Shown in pieces: positions 12,801 to 26,700 of a DNA stretch of 64,000 nt. Positions within the stretch are counted from its first letter, which is position 1. The number at the start of each line of letters is the position of its first letter. Made by a program: the position numbers and the translations under genes. The notes beneath the pieces were generated by a model. That model saw only the letters and a program-made list of their open reading frames with translations, was not told the DNA's origin and did no database searches. The stretch covers positions 19,096,349 to 19,160,348 of the forward strand of contig NC_088318.1 in NCBI RefSeq assembly GCF_910592395.1, given 5' to 3'. This DNA comes from Lineus longissimus (taxonomy: Eukaryota; Nemertea; Pilidiophora; Heteronemertea; Lineidae).

Positions 12801-14695
12801 AACACCAACCGTCTTCAAAAAAGTGATTGCTATGCATTTGCCATGGTATGGTAGTGAGGCTGAGTGAGAGTGCTGTTGTCACTAATCCTTTTGGCTCGAT
12901 GCAAAATATGATTTTGATTTGAGGGAGTTTTATAATCATGAATAACATTATTAGGTACACCCCTCATCGGTGTGGCTGGCATGTCATCAAAAGGCCTGAG
13001 TACTGTCCTTGTCCTTTGGGCAGACATCTGAGCTTCTCTGGGGCCCACGGGCAAGATTTTAGTCCCACTTAGCTGCACTCAATAGTTGTGTCAATCAAAG
13101 AGTCAAGTCTCTCTCTCTGGTGACACTGAGTGATAGGAGTCCCTTGATGGTGCTGGGAGAGGATATTGAATGAAACTAATGGATTGAAACCAGGGTGCTC
13201 TAATGTTGTCAACAGGTACAAGGAAATAACAAGGAACATCCTAACAGGGTGGGCTATGGTGTCTTCCTCTGGTCAAACTACATCACTCTGAGTCTTGACT
13301 TTTTTGCAAACAAGTCAACCTGCATACACCATCAATACTTTGTGACCATGGCATGCATGGGGAAGATACATGTTGAAAATTTGAGGGAAAAGATGATGAA
13401 GGTGCATTTTTCTCAATACATCAAGTCATCATATTGTTGGAGGTGTTTTGCCATTTTGCTGAAAGTATTGATTTGACACACCAATGGATCTGTAGTGCCT
13501 ACCATTTCTCCATGATGGCAGCACAGTGGCTGTGTGGCTCACTAAGGGCTAGTGAAAGTCAAGTGTCTTGGAGGAAATATCTTTTAGCAATCAGCTGCCA
13601 AAGCTTTGAATAAATTCTCTTTAAATTGACTCCATTCTGCCTCTTGTTAGTCATTATTGTATTTGATAGTTTCTTTCTCCGTTGAATTTCAATTCCCCAA
13701 TCATTATGCTTATAAGTTTCGGTAGACAGACCCTTTTAGTGAAGTTTGCTGTGTCAATCCTCAAATATCTCAGTACTCTGTCAAGACTCAAGTGAATCAG
13801 TGAATTGGCTGATTCCACATGCAGAGCACAGTTCAAGTATGAACAATACACACATTACAGCCAATAGTCACGGTCAATGTGGCTAATCCTATGAATGAGT
13901 GAATGTTTATTTCATCTAATGTCATGATTTCTGTAATCTGTAGAGATGAAATGAACATCAGCCAACCATGAATGGAGACAAAGGGTTCATCATCCTTCTC
14001 TTTAGACGAAATTAACATTCACTTATATAGGATTAGTCATATTTCATATCATGAGCTTTGGTGATCCTATTGACTGTTGTGTATGTTGTCATTACTAGTA
14101 CTTGTGCGCTTTGAATATTTTGGATGTGGATATCTCTAATTTCTGTAATCGCTACTCTTGGAGGGCCGCATGTTCATTCAGTTATTCAGGATACTAAACG
14201 TCAAGGCAAGTTGAATGATACAATAGATGCAATCCCATTGCGATGTATTCACAGTGCTTTCTTATTTCTTCCCCTGCAAGCTCCCAATGCTACCAACACA
14301 GGTGCTGAGGCAAATGCCCATCCTGCAGGGGAACAACCCTCTGCTGTCCATCCTGGGGAACCTAAGGTGTGTCGCCCGTTGGGTGGTCCTCACACAGCGG
14401 TTGTTCACCCTGTGGGCAAGGCTAGGGTCGCTTTCACTTGTGCAAAAGAAGGTAGGACCTTTTTGTGACCTCGATGTTGTGATTTTACTGTTCCATGTAG
14501 ATTTCATCAAAGTAGTCTGTCACCTGTGTTGGTGTCTTTGTTTCAGTTCTCGTGAAGCGTCTGCAAACACATCAATAATCCAGTTTCAACAGATCGCTTT
14601 TAGTTGATCATTTTACCACCAGGTGTCACTATCAGTTCATTTTTAGCTCACCTCTTAGCAGAGGTGAGCTTATCCCATACCGTGGCGTCCGTCGT

Positions 14696-14757
<62 letters not shown>

Positions 14758-17700
14758 CGTCGTCCGTTAGCAGGGCACGTTTCGTAACTGTTAGAGCTAT
14801 TGAGTTGAAACTTGGTACACATGTACCCTTATGTAATGACACCTTGGAGACCAAGTTTCGGTCCGATTCGTTTCATGGTTTGGCCACCAGGGGGCCAAAC
14901 GTTAAAAGTGAAAATATGCAATATCTCCCTTAATAGTAGTCGGGAAATTTTGAAAAAAATATGGTAGGTACTTCTAGCAAAGGTGCATCATATATCCTCC
15001 GGGTTTTTGATTTGACCTCCTTTTCAAGGTCACAGAGGTCAAATGGTGTAAATTGGCCGTTAGGATGTAACACGATGGCACGTTTCTAAACTGCAATGAC
15101 TATTGATACCAAATTTGGTACACATTTACCCCTTAGTCAGGTGATCTCAGGGACTGAAGTTTGGTCCAATATGATTCACCACTTGACCACCAGGGGGCAA
15201 AATCCAAAAACCTTAAAAATGTGATTATTCGTTAACTTCTTGCCCGATTGCCACCAATTTGATATCATGGGTACATCTAACAACCATACAGTATATGTCA
15301 CACAGGTTTTTAATTTGACCTTCTTGTCAAGGTCACAGAGGTCAAATGGCATAAATTCGCCGTCAGGCCGTAACTATGGCACGTTTCTTAACTGCAATGA
15401 CTATTGATCACAAATTAAGTACACATGTACCCCTTGGTCAGGTGATCTCAGGTACCGAAGTTTGGTGCGATCTGATTTGCCGTTTGGCCTCCAGGGAGGG
15501 GGCCAAATCCTAAATTCTTCAAAATGCCATTATTCCTAGTAATGACTTGCCCGATTGGCACCAATTTTATATCATAGGTACATCTAATTCTAACAACCAT
15601 TCAATGTGTCACCAGGGTCTTCTTTGATTTGACCTACTTTTCAAGGTCACAGAGGTCGAATGTACTGTAAATTGGCCATTTTGGGGAAATTGTAATTGCT
15701 TGGACCTACATCAAACCTCACACTACATGACACAATACCATGCTCTTTATCCATCTTTCCTCCACATGAGGTGAGCACAATGGCCCTGGCCATTTCATTC
15801 ATTTTGAATGACTGTAAAATGACGTCATGAGTTTCTTAATGATGTTGTTGTTTGCTATTCCCAGTGATCATGCAGCCTTTGTATCCCTGGCAGTGATGAA
15901 TACACCTCATGCCTCTGTGTGGCTACGCTTCACAGTTTTGCCCTGATCTGCTGAGTGTCTCTGAGCATGTTGTATTGTGGTCAGGTCTCTGAGCTTGTAG
16001 TCTATGTAAATGTAATTTCCTTGAAATGCAATTCAATCTTCTGTACCCGTCGATCAGAGCGAAAGGCCGGTGAATGACTCACGTCCAAGATTTACTATCA
16101 AATTAACATTCTCATGTGAGAAAGCAATACTTGCATGTCGTGTTAAGCCAAAAATGTCCAATTTCTTTCAAGATCTGATGTCCTTTTCCGACAAGACTGT
16201 ACATCAAGTATTGCAATCAGAAAAAAAATTATCGGTTGTAAAAGCATTCAGGAAAAAACCTTTCCAATCAATTTTTAAATCAATAAACTGAAATGAAATG
16301 TTTGAATTAGAATGGCACAATTATCGGATTATTTCTATTACGTCATTTACCATAATTTGTTTCATAAAGGTCTCAGTTAAATTCATAACAGGATTTGAAA
16401 TATTTCATGAACTAGCGTAGTGTCTAATTGGGTGTGTAGCTTAAAAGGTGCATGCTGCATGTATGTTTGAGTGACCTTTGAATGATAAGTTGATGTAGAA
16501 TAACTGTGATAACAGAAAGCCTTATGCATTACCTACTATCGCCAAACTTGATCATTTGTGACATAGTAATTTTATGATTCAATTCAAGGGTGCTGTGAAG
16601 TCTTTTCCTTATAATTTCTCTGTCTACCATCTCAGCGGGCTAATCATCTACCAGTAGATGTCTTTTTTTAGTTATAATTACTGACTACTGTCACATTTCA
16701 TCAAGGTACTATTTATGTGTTTCGTCATTTTAAAGGCAGGCAAGATACTTCCTTGGGGAAATTGAAGCTATTTCGAGCGATTCACCATTACCCTAAATGT
16801 CAAATTTTCTTCAAAGTCTTTCGAATCACACCTGAACATTTTTACTCGGTTACTTCAGGAAACAGCTAGGATAACTGAGAATTGTTATGTGAAAATCTAA
16901 CAACATCAAACTATGTGCTGCAGTTTCACATGTTTCATGAAGTTATGTTTTCTTGCAACCACTCACTGTTCCACCAGGATTCAGACAACATCATTGTCAT
17001 GTTGAATATGCCAAATAGTTGGCCCTCTCCTTCTCAACCTGTTTTCTGGCCCACTCGCGGCTATCTGTATCGATAATGACAGTTTCCAATGAACGGCTCA
17101 CGTCCGCTGATCGTGGTCAATTGTCACCATTAGGGACAATGTGCCCTTCAGTCTGTTGGCTTTTAGGATGCACTCTCCTGCATTGATTTTCTCTTTATTG
17201 GCCATGTATTGCTGTGTGGGATGTGGGGATCTCTCATTGAATATCAGATCAGTAGGGTCCCTCTCAGCAGGGAGGATCCTGGTGCTCTGTCTCTGCTGGA
17301 AGGTTTGGAAGGAAGGCATCACAAGTTACCATGTTCGAACATCTTACAACTCATATTGTCACATTGTCTTTTGAATGAGACTATACAGGTATAAGCTTAG
17401 ACTGAATTATTCCTTCCTCTGATGGCCATTATGAGTGGTGAGCAAGCAGGCTTAATCCATTTCTAACATTCGGCCCTTGTCATTGTTGTCAAGAATGGAT
17501 GATATAATTCATTTCCTAATGAACCACTTTATTCTCTGACTTCTTGAAACTGATCCTACCTGAGGAGTTTATGATCAATAGTGTTTATGACACTTCTGAA
17601 CAGCCAAAGCACTTGGGCCTTTTCTTGGTTTGGAGTAGCTGCTGTAGAAAAAGGCTGAAATATTTGTACTAGGGGGCATATGTGACCCATCACAGCAAAA

Positions 17701-20700
17701 CCAGGCGCATGTCGCTCTGAGCTTGACAGGTTGAGATGGACTGTTTGTTCATTTCTTTATTGTCTGCCTTTTGTGAAATATGAGCAAATCAATTTCTTCC
17801 ATGATCTCCTGGTGTTATTTAGGCCCATCTTCTGTGCAGACATACGCCTGGTTTTGCTGTGACGGGTCACATATAGATACCCTTCTATTTGCAGAACTTG
17901 TTTATTGCAGTCTTTCAACTCAAAATTCTTCTAAGTGCTTACTTCTATCATTTGAGACTCCACGGAGAATACTCTTGGAAGTCTTTTTGCATCACTGATT
18001 TGATAAATATCCGTCATCAAGATTGCAAAAGGTCAACTAAAACTGCCACTGTAACCTGATTTAGTGCTGAAACTCTGCCGCATTTCTTCAATCGCTTCAA
18101 CCATTTTGGGAATTGAGTGGTGCATTCTTTGCTTGAGTATTGGAAAACCATAAATCTGAGTTACTTGTTGTTAGTAATGAAATTCAACACATTGGTTGGG
18201 AATTCAGTGAGATTTGGGTTTGCAGCTCTACAGGAATGTGATGAGAGCAGCTCTACAGGAATGTGAGGAGAGCAGCTCTACAGGAATGTGAGGAGAGCAG
18301 CTCTACAGGAATGTGATGAGAGCAGCTCTACAGGAATGTGAGGAGAGCAGCTCTACAGGAATGTGAGGAGAGCAGCTCTACAGGAATGTGAGGAGAGCAG
18401 CTCTACAGGAATGTGAGGAGAGCAGCTCTACAGGAATGTGAGGAGAGCAGGGCGCTTTAAACAAGAAAGGATACCCTTCAGGGTGAAACAACCCATATTA
18501 CTGGTCAATTTCAAGAATGTGTGAGGCTCCCCACCCAATGCACCACCCCTTTATCCATGCTTCAACTTCCAAATTCAGCCTTATTATTATATCAATCATC
18601 TTCCAGCATTTATGAGGAGCCTCATAGCCAAGTGAGGACAGATTAAGCAGGTCCCCTGAAGCATTGCATTTCCTCTGATCGACCCTGCTGGTATACCATC
18701 TTGTCACACCACCCTCTCGCGGCAACCAGAAAATCCTGCCACATATTCCCAATAGCTTTATCGATAGTAATTGACAACAGTGTTGTAACCATGTCAAGCA
18801 AGATTTCAGTCAATCATACCCATTTCTTATCGATTTCCCATCTAATACTATTTGCTTTACCCTATACAGCCAACTCCATTGCCCTGAGATTTCTATTGCA
18901 CTGAGAATGTCACAATTTTCTAGGCTATTCAAAGTCTAATATTTCAGTAGTCAGTTTCTGATAGGTAATTAACTGCGATCATCAGAGGCATTTGTGGATT
19001 CTGATCTATATTATTTCTGATAATGCTCGATCTGAGTCTGTTCTGTTGTTGCTTGTCGGGAGGGGGGAGAGGGGGGCTGAACACGAGGGTTGACGAAACT
19101 AGGATCTTGTGTTAGTCAGATCAGCTTCTCAAAGTAGAATACTGCCATCAGTTTCATTATCTTTGTGATATTGTGGCAAAGATGTGACATTCTGTCAGAA
19201 CTATAGTCTCAAGGAGGTGATTGAGGAAGGAGTCATTACCGACAAGTCCCATCACTTGTTCACCTGATGAAGCAACAAGCACTTTGATGAGAACTTGTCT
19301 GATCATAGTGGGACCGATGTAGTCAGGTTGTTGTTTCTTGCATGATACAATCACATCAGTTATGAGATGTTTGTGAGATGCCTTTATGCTAATGACACAT
19401 CTCTGCCAGGATACGAATTAAAATCATGTGACTTGTCTTCATCAATTTCCAATTCAAGCCACTGAGGATGATGCAGGACACATCATCTGCTGAGTGACAT
19501 CTGTTTTAAAGTTTACCCCTTTATATTCTCATTCGATTTGACAATAACCATACAGAGTTTGAATAAGTTTCCTCATGAATGCCCTGAAGAAGACCTGATA
19601 GTGCTCTAACTCTCCAAGCAATCATATTCTGTTTGTTTGCTGCTGAGAAATCTCAAAGCACAAACGTAGGATTTCAGTCCTGTGTCTGTGATTGATCGAC
19701 TTGATTGAAGTGAACTTCATCAGATTTCGATCAGATATTGAGGCGCGTGTGTTGACTTGATACTGTCTGTTCAGTCACAAACACCATCCGGATTTTGATC
19801 TAATGTCAAGGCCAGGAAATGTATCGAGATGGTTTCTTCTTCTTGGCTCCAGTTCACATGCATCATCATGCAGCCAATTAACTTGTAGATGATCGGCTAT
19901 TAACCCGGCAAAGATGCTACATCGATAACCGGTGAGAAATTAACAAGGCTGTTGCAGTATTTTTGCACTTTTCCATGAGTAACAGATGATGTATTTTCTG
20001 TTGCCTCTTCTTCCAAGTGTGTGAGTTTCATTTACAACAGGCTGTTGCGTCACCATTGATTAGTAAATTGATTCTCATCTGGTGTGAACCTCATAAATAG
20101 TTCCAGATCACATGGTCACTGATTTCAAGTAAGACTTAATATCTCATGAGAAATATTACTCACATGGTCTTTCTATTGAAGTGCCACTATGCCCCGGTGA
20201 GACCGCCCCTCAATTGATTCTGGCGGGCGGTATGAGCTGCCTGGATTCGTTCACGGTTGGATGCTGCAAGAAGTTACGGCTGTTATTACTGAGGGCCGCT
20301 CGTCTTCAGGAGGGACGTGCGAACACTGATATTGATGGTCTCTGTGTGTTGGAATGGTATTGATCATTGCTCAATATCAAGAGAGAGAATGTGCAACTGC
20401 CGGACGATTCAACGCAGTCTAAGTAATCATTGAAAGACAACAGTCAAGATATGATCGGAAGTATTAGCAAATGGCTTGGTGTGAAATGCTTGTGAGTTGA
20501 CATGATTGAGTCCAGATAGATCTATTTGTCTTGCTGTGGAGTATTGAAACCAATGGCCACCCTTGTGTTCCTGCAGACTACTGGGATCGAGTGTCTTCAG
20601 TTGATGGAGTCATTTGGGAGGCATGCTCCAGTTGTTTGTCAAAACGCACATGAGCTGAATCATTTACATTGATTTGTTCGTCATTGGCATTTCTACACCA

Positions 20701-23700
20701 CAAGCCGTAAAGGATTTTGAACCAGTTGTTGTCAATTTTCTACCAGTAATCTACCATTTCAGTGAAGCGCAGTTTTCCTTCCAGGGGTGGTAACTGATGG
20801 TGACATGCTCAATTAGCATTCAGCTCTTGGATTCATTAATCATGTGCAACATTGGCTGTGAAAACTGCGTTATACTGCTGTGATACTGATAGTTATGATT
20901 CTGGTATAGCCTTGATGATATTGGCGCTGTGATTGCCAACATTGGGACCAGGAGTGTTGAAAGGGAATCTGTTGCTCAGGTGGGAGCAGTGAGATTCTTC
21001 ATCATTCCTCTTCAAAGTTGTGCAAATCAATGAGGAACTGTTTGTATGATTGATTCGGTGTGTTACCTGGGTTCGTTGGAGGTGGCTACATGATTCTGGA
21101 ATTCAGGATGATGGACTGATGTACTCTGTTGAAACATGCTTCTATGGCGTATTCTATTGTGGAGTTCCAGTGTTGATGATCAAGGTTTTCGTCTGGGCAA
21201 GGCATTTGTTTCTTCGAAATTGATAGGGCAATGCAGTGAAGTTATCATTTCTCATTCATTTCTTCATAGGCAAATGGTGTGTCTTTGGGTCAGTTCAGTT
21301 CTGTTCCTCCCTCCCATACCAACGTGATGACCTTGTGACTATTCTCCCTAATCCTCCACTGATACTCTCCAGTGGCCTGTGAAGGCCGTTTGCCCTTTTC
21401 ATGATCTTGGTCTTAGATCACTCTAACGTCATATCTGTCAGCCCTATCATTTTGCTTTCCAGTTAAGTGCTTTACTAATCAAGAGAAGAGTTCACACACT
21501 GGTGAACATGGTTCCTGCACTTCACAATCTTCTCACTCATGGGCTCAAGTGTCAGTATGTGTAGTAACATCATTTGCCCCGACTGGTTTCAAAGGCTTTG
21601 AATATCATAAACAGCCATATCAGTCTACCCCGTCAAACTTGGTGTTCGATTGTAACCCGAGATTTGAATCTTTACCATGTATCAGCTGTTCACAATCTTT
21701 CAATAATTTGGTCACCTCCCCTTGTTATAAGCTTAATAGCTGAGAGGAAGATCCTTGGGTATTGTTGGAAGGTTTTCGGTGTTCTATTATTTGGTGCGTA
21801 GTTCCAAGGTGAAAAGAAGAGGAACACAACAATATCAAAAGCATGTTTCTCAGCTGACATTGTTGGATAACAATGAACTGGAACCTTTCAGCCATATCTT
21901 CTAGGAACAGTATGTTTGTTTCTGGCCTGTCTTGTTTGGACAAAGCTTCTGAAAAGCACCTGGTTAACAATGAAATATGCAACCATATCAGAAAAAGCTT
22001 AGGAAGATAACTTGTACATATTCTGCATCACGAGTTTCTGCGGTCTTCTTGAGAGGCTGCCTGTTCTCTCTGTCTGAAGTGGTAACCTTCTTGTTTCCAG
22101 AGGGCAGAAAGAATCAGTCTGCTTGATGAGCTGTACATACACTTTGGATTGAATCGTACGTTGAATTTACCTTCCAATTTAAGTTTGGCATTTGAGTGAA
22201 GAAAGACACCTTGTGTATCAACCAAGACGTTCATGCAGATTCAGGACATTCATAAGGATCACTGCTAGAATTCCAGGTATACAATAATCTGACTATGAGA
22301 CCATTAATGTGTGTGCTTTGATCTTCAAAATGCCGAAAGGAAGGGAATTTATAGTTGTTCCGGTGACAGATATTGCACCAGAAACAAATGACCTTGATGG
22401 TGAAGTTGGCTCCGAACCTGCAGACGAACATCATGGCACATCACTGGGAGCCAATCACACATTGTTGGTGGATGTACCATTGACGGTAAATGGTAATGAT
22501 GGGAGTGAGGGTGTCAGATATAATCAGTCCGATGATTTGGGCAACCCTAATGAAATCAAAACGGAGATAGCGGGAGGGAAAAAGATCGCCCAGATCGTGA
22601 TCTCACATACCGATGGTTCGAGTACTATAGCTTATCGGCGGAAATCAGCCTTTGAGCAGGAGGAGACAGGTACAGGTATGAGAACATTAGTACTTTACTC
22701 TTATATACTTTACATGTCTGCTTTACTCCAGTAGCTTAAATGAACTTTACCCATCTCTCTCTCTCGGGGTGGGCTGTCGTTGAATGTTGGTGTGTGATAC
22801 ATCATTTGAACTTGTTCATGAATATCTTATCTTCTCCCGATCTGATCACTCCCAAGGGCCTCATGGAAACCTGTCTAATCAATAGATAATATCACGTCTC
22901 AAGCCTCATCTGACTTACAATTAACTTTTTGCGCAATGACTTCTGTGAGGGTTGTCAGCAATTCAGTAGAGATGTTGTGTTTTCAGCCCATTCGTGACTT
23001 AATTGCCACTTGAGTTGAGTCCTGATTGAAAATAACCCAGTTTGTTGCAAGGTATTCATGGTCTGTATTGGTTGACTCACCAAACTTCACTGCTAGTGAT
23101 CATTGGCATTGTGGCCCGCACTATATGTGTTTATGTCATACTCAAAAATAGTGCAGAATTAGTTACATAATTGGTGCAATGATTTAGTACTGCTTGAATG
23201 CAGTGTGTTCACAGGAATACAGAAAGAAGTTTAAGAATTTAGTTTGTAGCTTCACCCTTACAGTATTTGATAAGAAAGTCAATATCTCCAGTTCCGTATC
23301 CATTCCTTCAAATATGAGCCAAAGAGATTGGCTGATGCTGTTAAGGCTCCACATCCTTCTATGTCACCATACACTGGTATGCTGCACTATACGTCTCTGT
23401 GTAATACTGGGCAACCATCTCCTCCCAAAGCTGTCACACTAAATCTGCAAATTCTGATGTCTTATCAGATGGGCGGTCGGATCCGGAATGATTTTCAAGC
23501 GAAGGTCACAGGGGTTTAGCGTCAACTGATGGATTGTCTGCAAAGCAATTCAAGTTATGGGAGATTTATGAGCTTGTGTGGATTGCAAGCCACGTAGCTG
23601 TAGAACCTGGCAGAATATGCCCAAACAAAAAGTCTCTGTGGGACGCTTGATATCATCCAATACTTGACTTTGAGGAAACATAACTGACATCCTCATTGCA

Positions 23701-26700
23701 AACCCACCCTTCTGTTGGCGACCAGCAGCCCAAAGCGTAGCCAAGACAATCAGATTGTTTTTCCATGGTTGCTGATTGAGTTATGACGTGATTGATATCT
23801 ATCTGATAGGCCAGCTTCATACTCATCCATAACCACGATGATTGTCACTATGACGAGACTCGACACACGAATGCTTCTGGACGTTCAGTTGTGCAGTAAG
23901 TGAGGTTACCGACCAGGCTTTTGGTGCTGTCCACCAGGCTTTTGGTGCTGTCCACCAGGCTTTTGGTGCTGTCCACTAGGCTTGAAACAAAATGGCCTGA
24001 AATCCAATGATCTAGATTCATGTGTTATTCGACTTGGCTGATTTTGCTGCTGTCGGGTGAATGTCTGCTTTATTGATCATGGTGTGGTCATCTCATATGA
24101 TCAGGCACCGTAGACATTGTCAACATAAAGATCACTAAAAGCTGACACTGTCCACACAGTCTCTGCTCAACATGACGGTGTTTAATCATTGCAGGTCAGG
24201 GATGGGTTTTACCTCAGTAACAGGTCGGGGACGGTCTTTCATCCAAAAGACCATTCTTGGGTTTCAATGCTTCAGGAGGTTAGTCTTATTTGACGCTCTC
24301 CCCCCTCCTCCCCTGAGTTTGGAGTCCACCTTTGGCATTTGCAAAAGTGAATTGTGAATATTGCTTTGCTTTCATCTGCTAATCTTTAAATGATCAATTT
24401 TCTTGGTTATAAAGTCTGCTTACGGTGACAGTGAATCAATTTGAATGTTCTCTGAGGGAACGTATGCGGCAGGACAGAGTGCCTCAGGCGGCCATTTATA
24501 TTCTCGCTGTTGGATGGTGTGATAACTTGCACAAGCTGAACGTTTGAGGGAAGTCATGTCAGGAGGAATGTTATGCTTTCAATCAGCCACTGATGCCACC
24601 ATTCACTTCAAACACATGTCTTCAACTGTGGCGGTTATGTTGGATAGTGGAGTTGGCTCAATCACTGGTTGGGCTAAATCCCTAGGATGAATTGACTCAT
24701 CTGAAACATGCAGCAATATCCACACAGGCACTGTTATGATGAAATTATAGACCTCAGTGAAATTTAACACAGAAATTTCTCTTTTCAGGCCGAAGGGGAA
24801 ACCTATTTTTTCGTTTATCATCACTGTTTTAAGAATGATTTTCATTGAAAGTGTGAAATGTAATAAGGTTTGAGCTCAGTTTGATTTGTCACACTTTGAT
24901 CATGTTTTCTTGTTTCTCTTTACCAGTTGGAACTTACATTATATTACCGGGTAACATTTTCACTTCACCTAGAACACACTCACTGTCCCCTTTCCTGTGT
25001 GTGACTGCTCGTCTTGTTTCATATCTAGTGTACATGATAGACATAATCCTGGTAATTAACATACTAATTACTTTGATGATCTAATTATTTTCTTTAAATT
25101 ATCCCAAACTATATCAACATGGTACTCGGGTTACTGTTCAGATTCATAATCATTCTTCAAGACAGGTTGAGGGAAGAGACAATTGTGTTGTAACTGCTTT
25201 TGACAAGACAACCCAGCATATCATGTGGGGGGGGGGGGGATACCTTACCATGGCATGCATGCCTCTAGTGTTCCCTTCATCTAACTGATCTAGCCCTGCT
25301 GTTAGCTCCTGGCCTTGCTTAACGTTGCATCTTGATGGTTGATATCACTCATTATCGCTAATAGAGCTAATAACATCCTAGTTAATGCCCTGCTCTCAAC
25401 TCCATATTTTAATTGATCCATGCCATAACTCAAAAACGTTGACTCTTTCAATGCAATGTTTGAGATAGCAGTTTGTTTATTGGGGTTTTATAGATTGACA
25501 AGATCAACAGTTACATCTCATTACCATGGCTTCATCACGATCACCTCAGCCAGCCGATCAGTTAACATTATTCTCAAATCATAAAAACTTAACCTGTCTG
25601 AATCCAGTCACTGCTAAAAAATCACTTGGTTTTAGAAAATAATGATCAATTCTGGTGAATATCATTTAGAATATTGTCTTTGATTTCAGTTGTGATGACA
25701 TGCAAAGTGAATTGTGTTTTCTTCTTTGCATGGCTATATCCTTATGTTTTCACTGCAAGGTGAATCACATCGGTTATTAACATCATTCATTGCTGGTTTT
25801 CATACTTCCTATTACATGTACTAACACTGTACAGGGTGTCCCAAAAGAACTGAATGGATGAGTCAGCATATTGAGGGATTATTGGTCCTTTTGGGATACT
25901 GTAGCTTCGGTGTGCATGCCAAGTACATAACTAACCGGGTTGCATGTTGTGCTGATATGACATGAAACCGTGGTTAGTAGAATGTTTTCTCTTTACTAAA
26001 GCATGACATAATGAGCATAACATAAGTTAAAGTCTGAACGTTATGATAGAACTCAGTTACCTTTCTGCAATGAACTCTTCTCTGCACAGCATAAGTGTGC
26101 TTCCTGAATCACTTGTGTTTGGCTCAAGGATGGGTATTCCTGGTTTATTCTTGTTATAGACCAACGTTGTGATTTCCTGTTGTGCCACTTTTAGAATAAG
26201 GGTGCTTCCGTATTGATTGGTGAAACTGATCAAGCTTGTATGTTTCTCAAACATGAATAACATGGTCATGCAGGAGTATTATAAAGAAAGACCACTGACT
26301 GACAGCTCAACTATTGAGGTCTTATCTGGCAGGTTAGTGAGTATTCATGTAGTGGAACTGATCCCTCAATTGTTGATCTAGATCCCTCAATTAGTTAATC
26401 TAATCGTTCATGAAAATGCTGTGTGGATCTGATCGTCGAATATATGTCAGATTCAAATAAGAAACATCTGAAGCCATCTGTCGTAGATTGGTGTCCCCGA
26501 GGCCTTCTCTGTTTCACCCCCTCCCAAGACTCAATAAGATCACTGTGACCTGCTCATCACAGCTAGAGCCTGAGCATGTCTGACCACTGCCCCTGCATTC
26601 ATACACCTGGCTGGAGTAAGGCAAGTTAGACGGCAAGGCAGAGACTGCTTGCAATCACGCACTGACTGCGGCAGGTTTGATCCAGGTGCTCCTGACCGTG

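Noticed and set aside
14282-14369. Possible extra exon ([18 protein letters not shown]...) in the KCC first intron
   Set aside because: It has a plausible acceptor and donor, but entering in phase 1 it ends in phase 0 and cannot join exon 2 without a frameshift.
14604-14933. Arginine-rich protein (also at 60705-61067)
   Set aside because: The arginine run is the (CGT)n tract of the mobile element; the flanks are element sequence, not coding.
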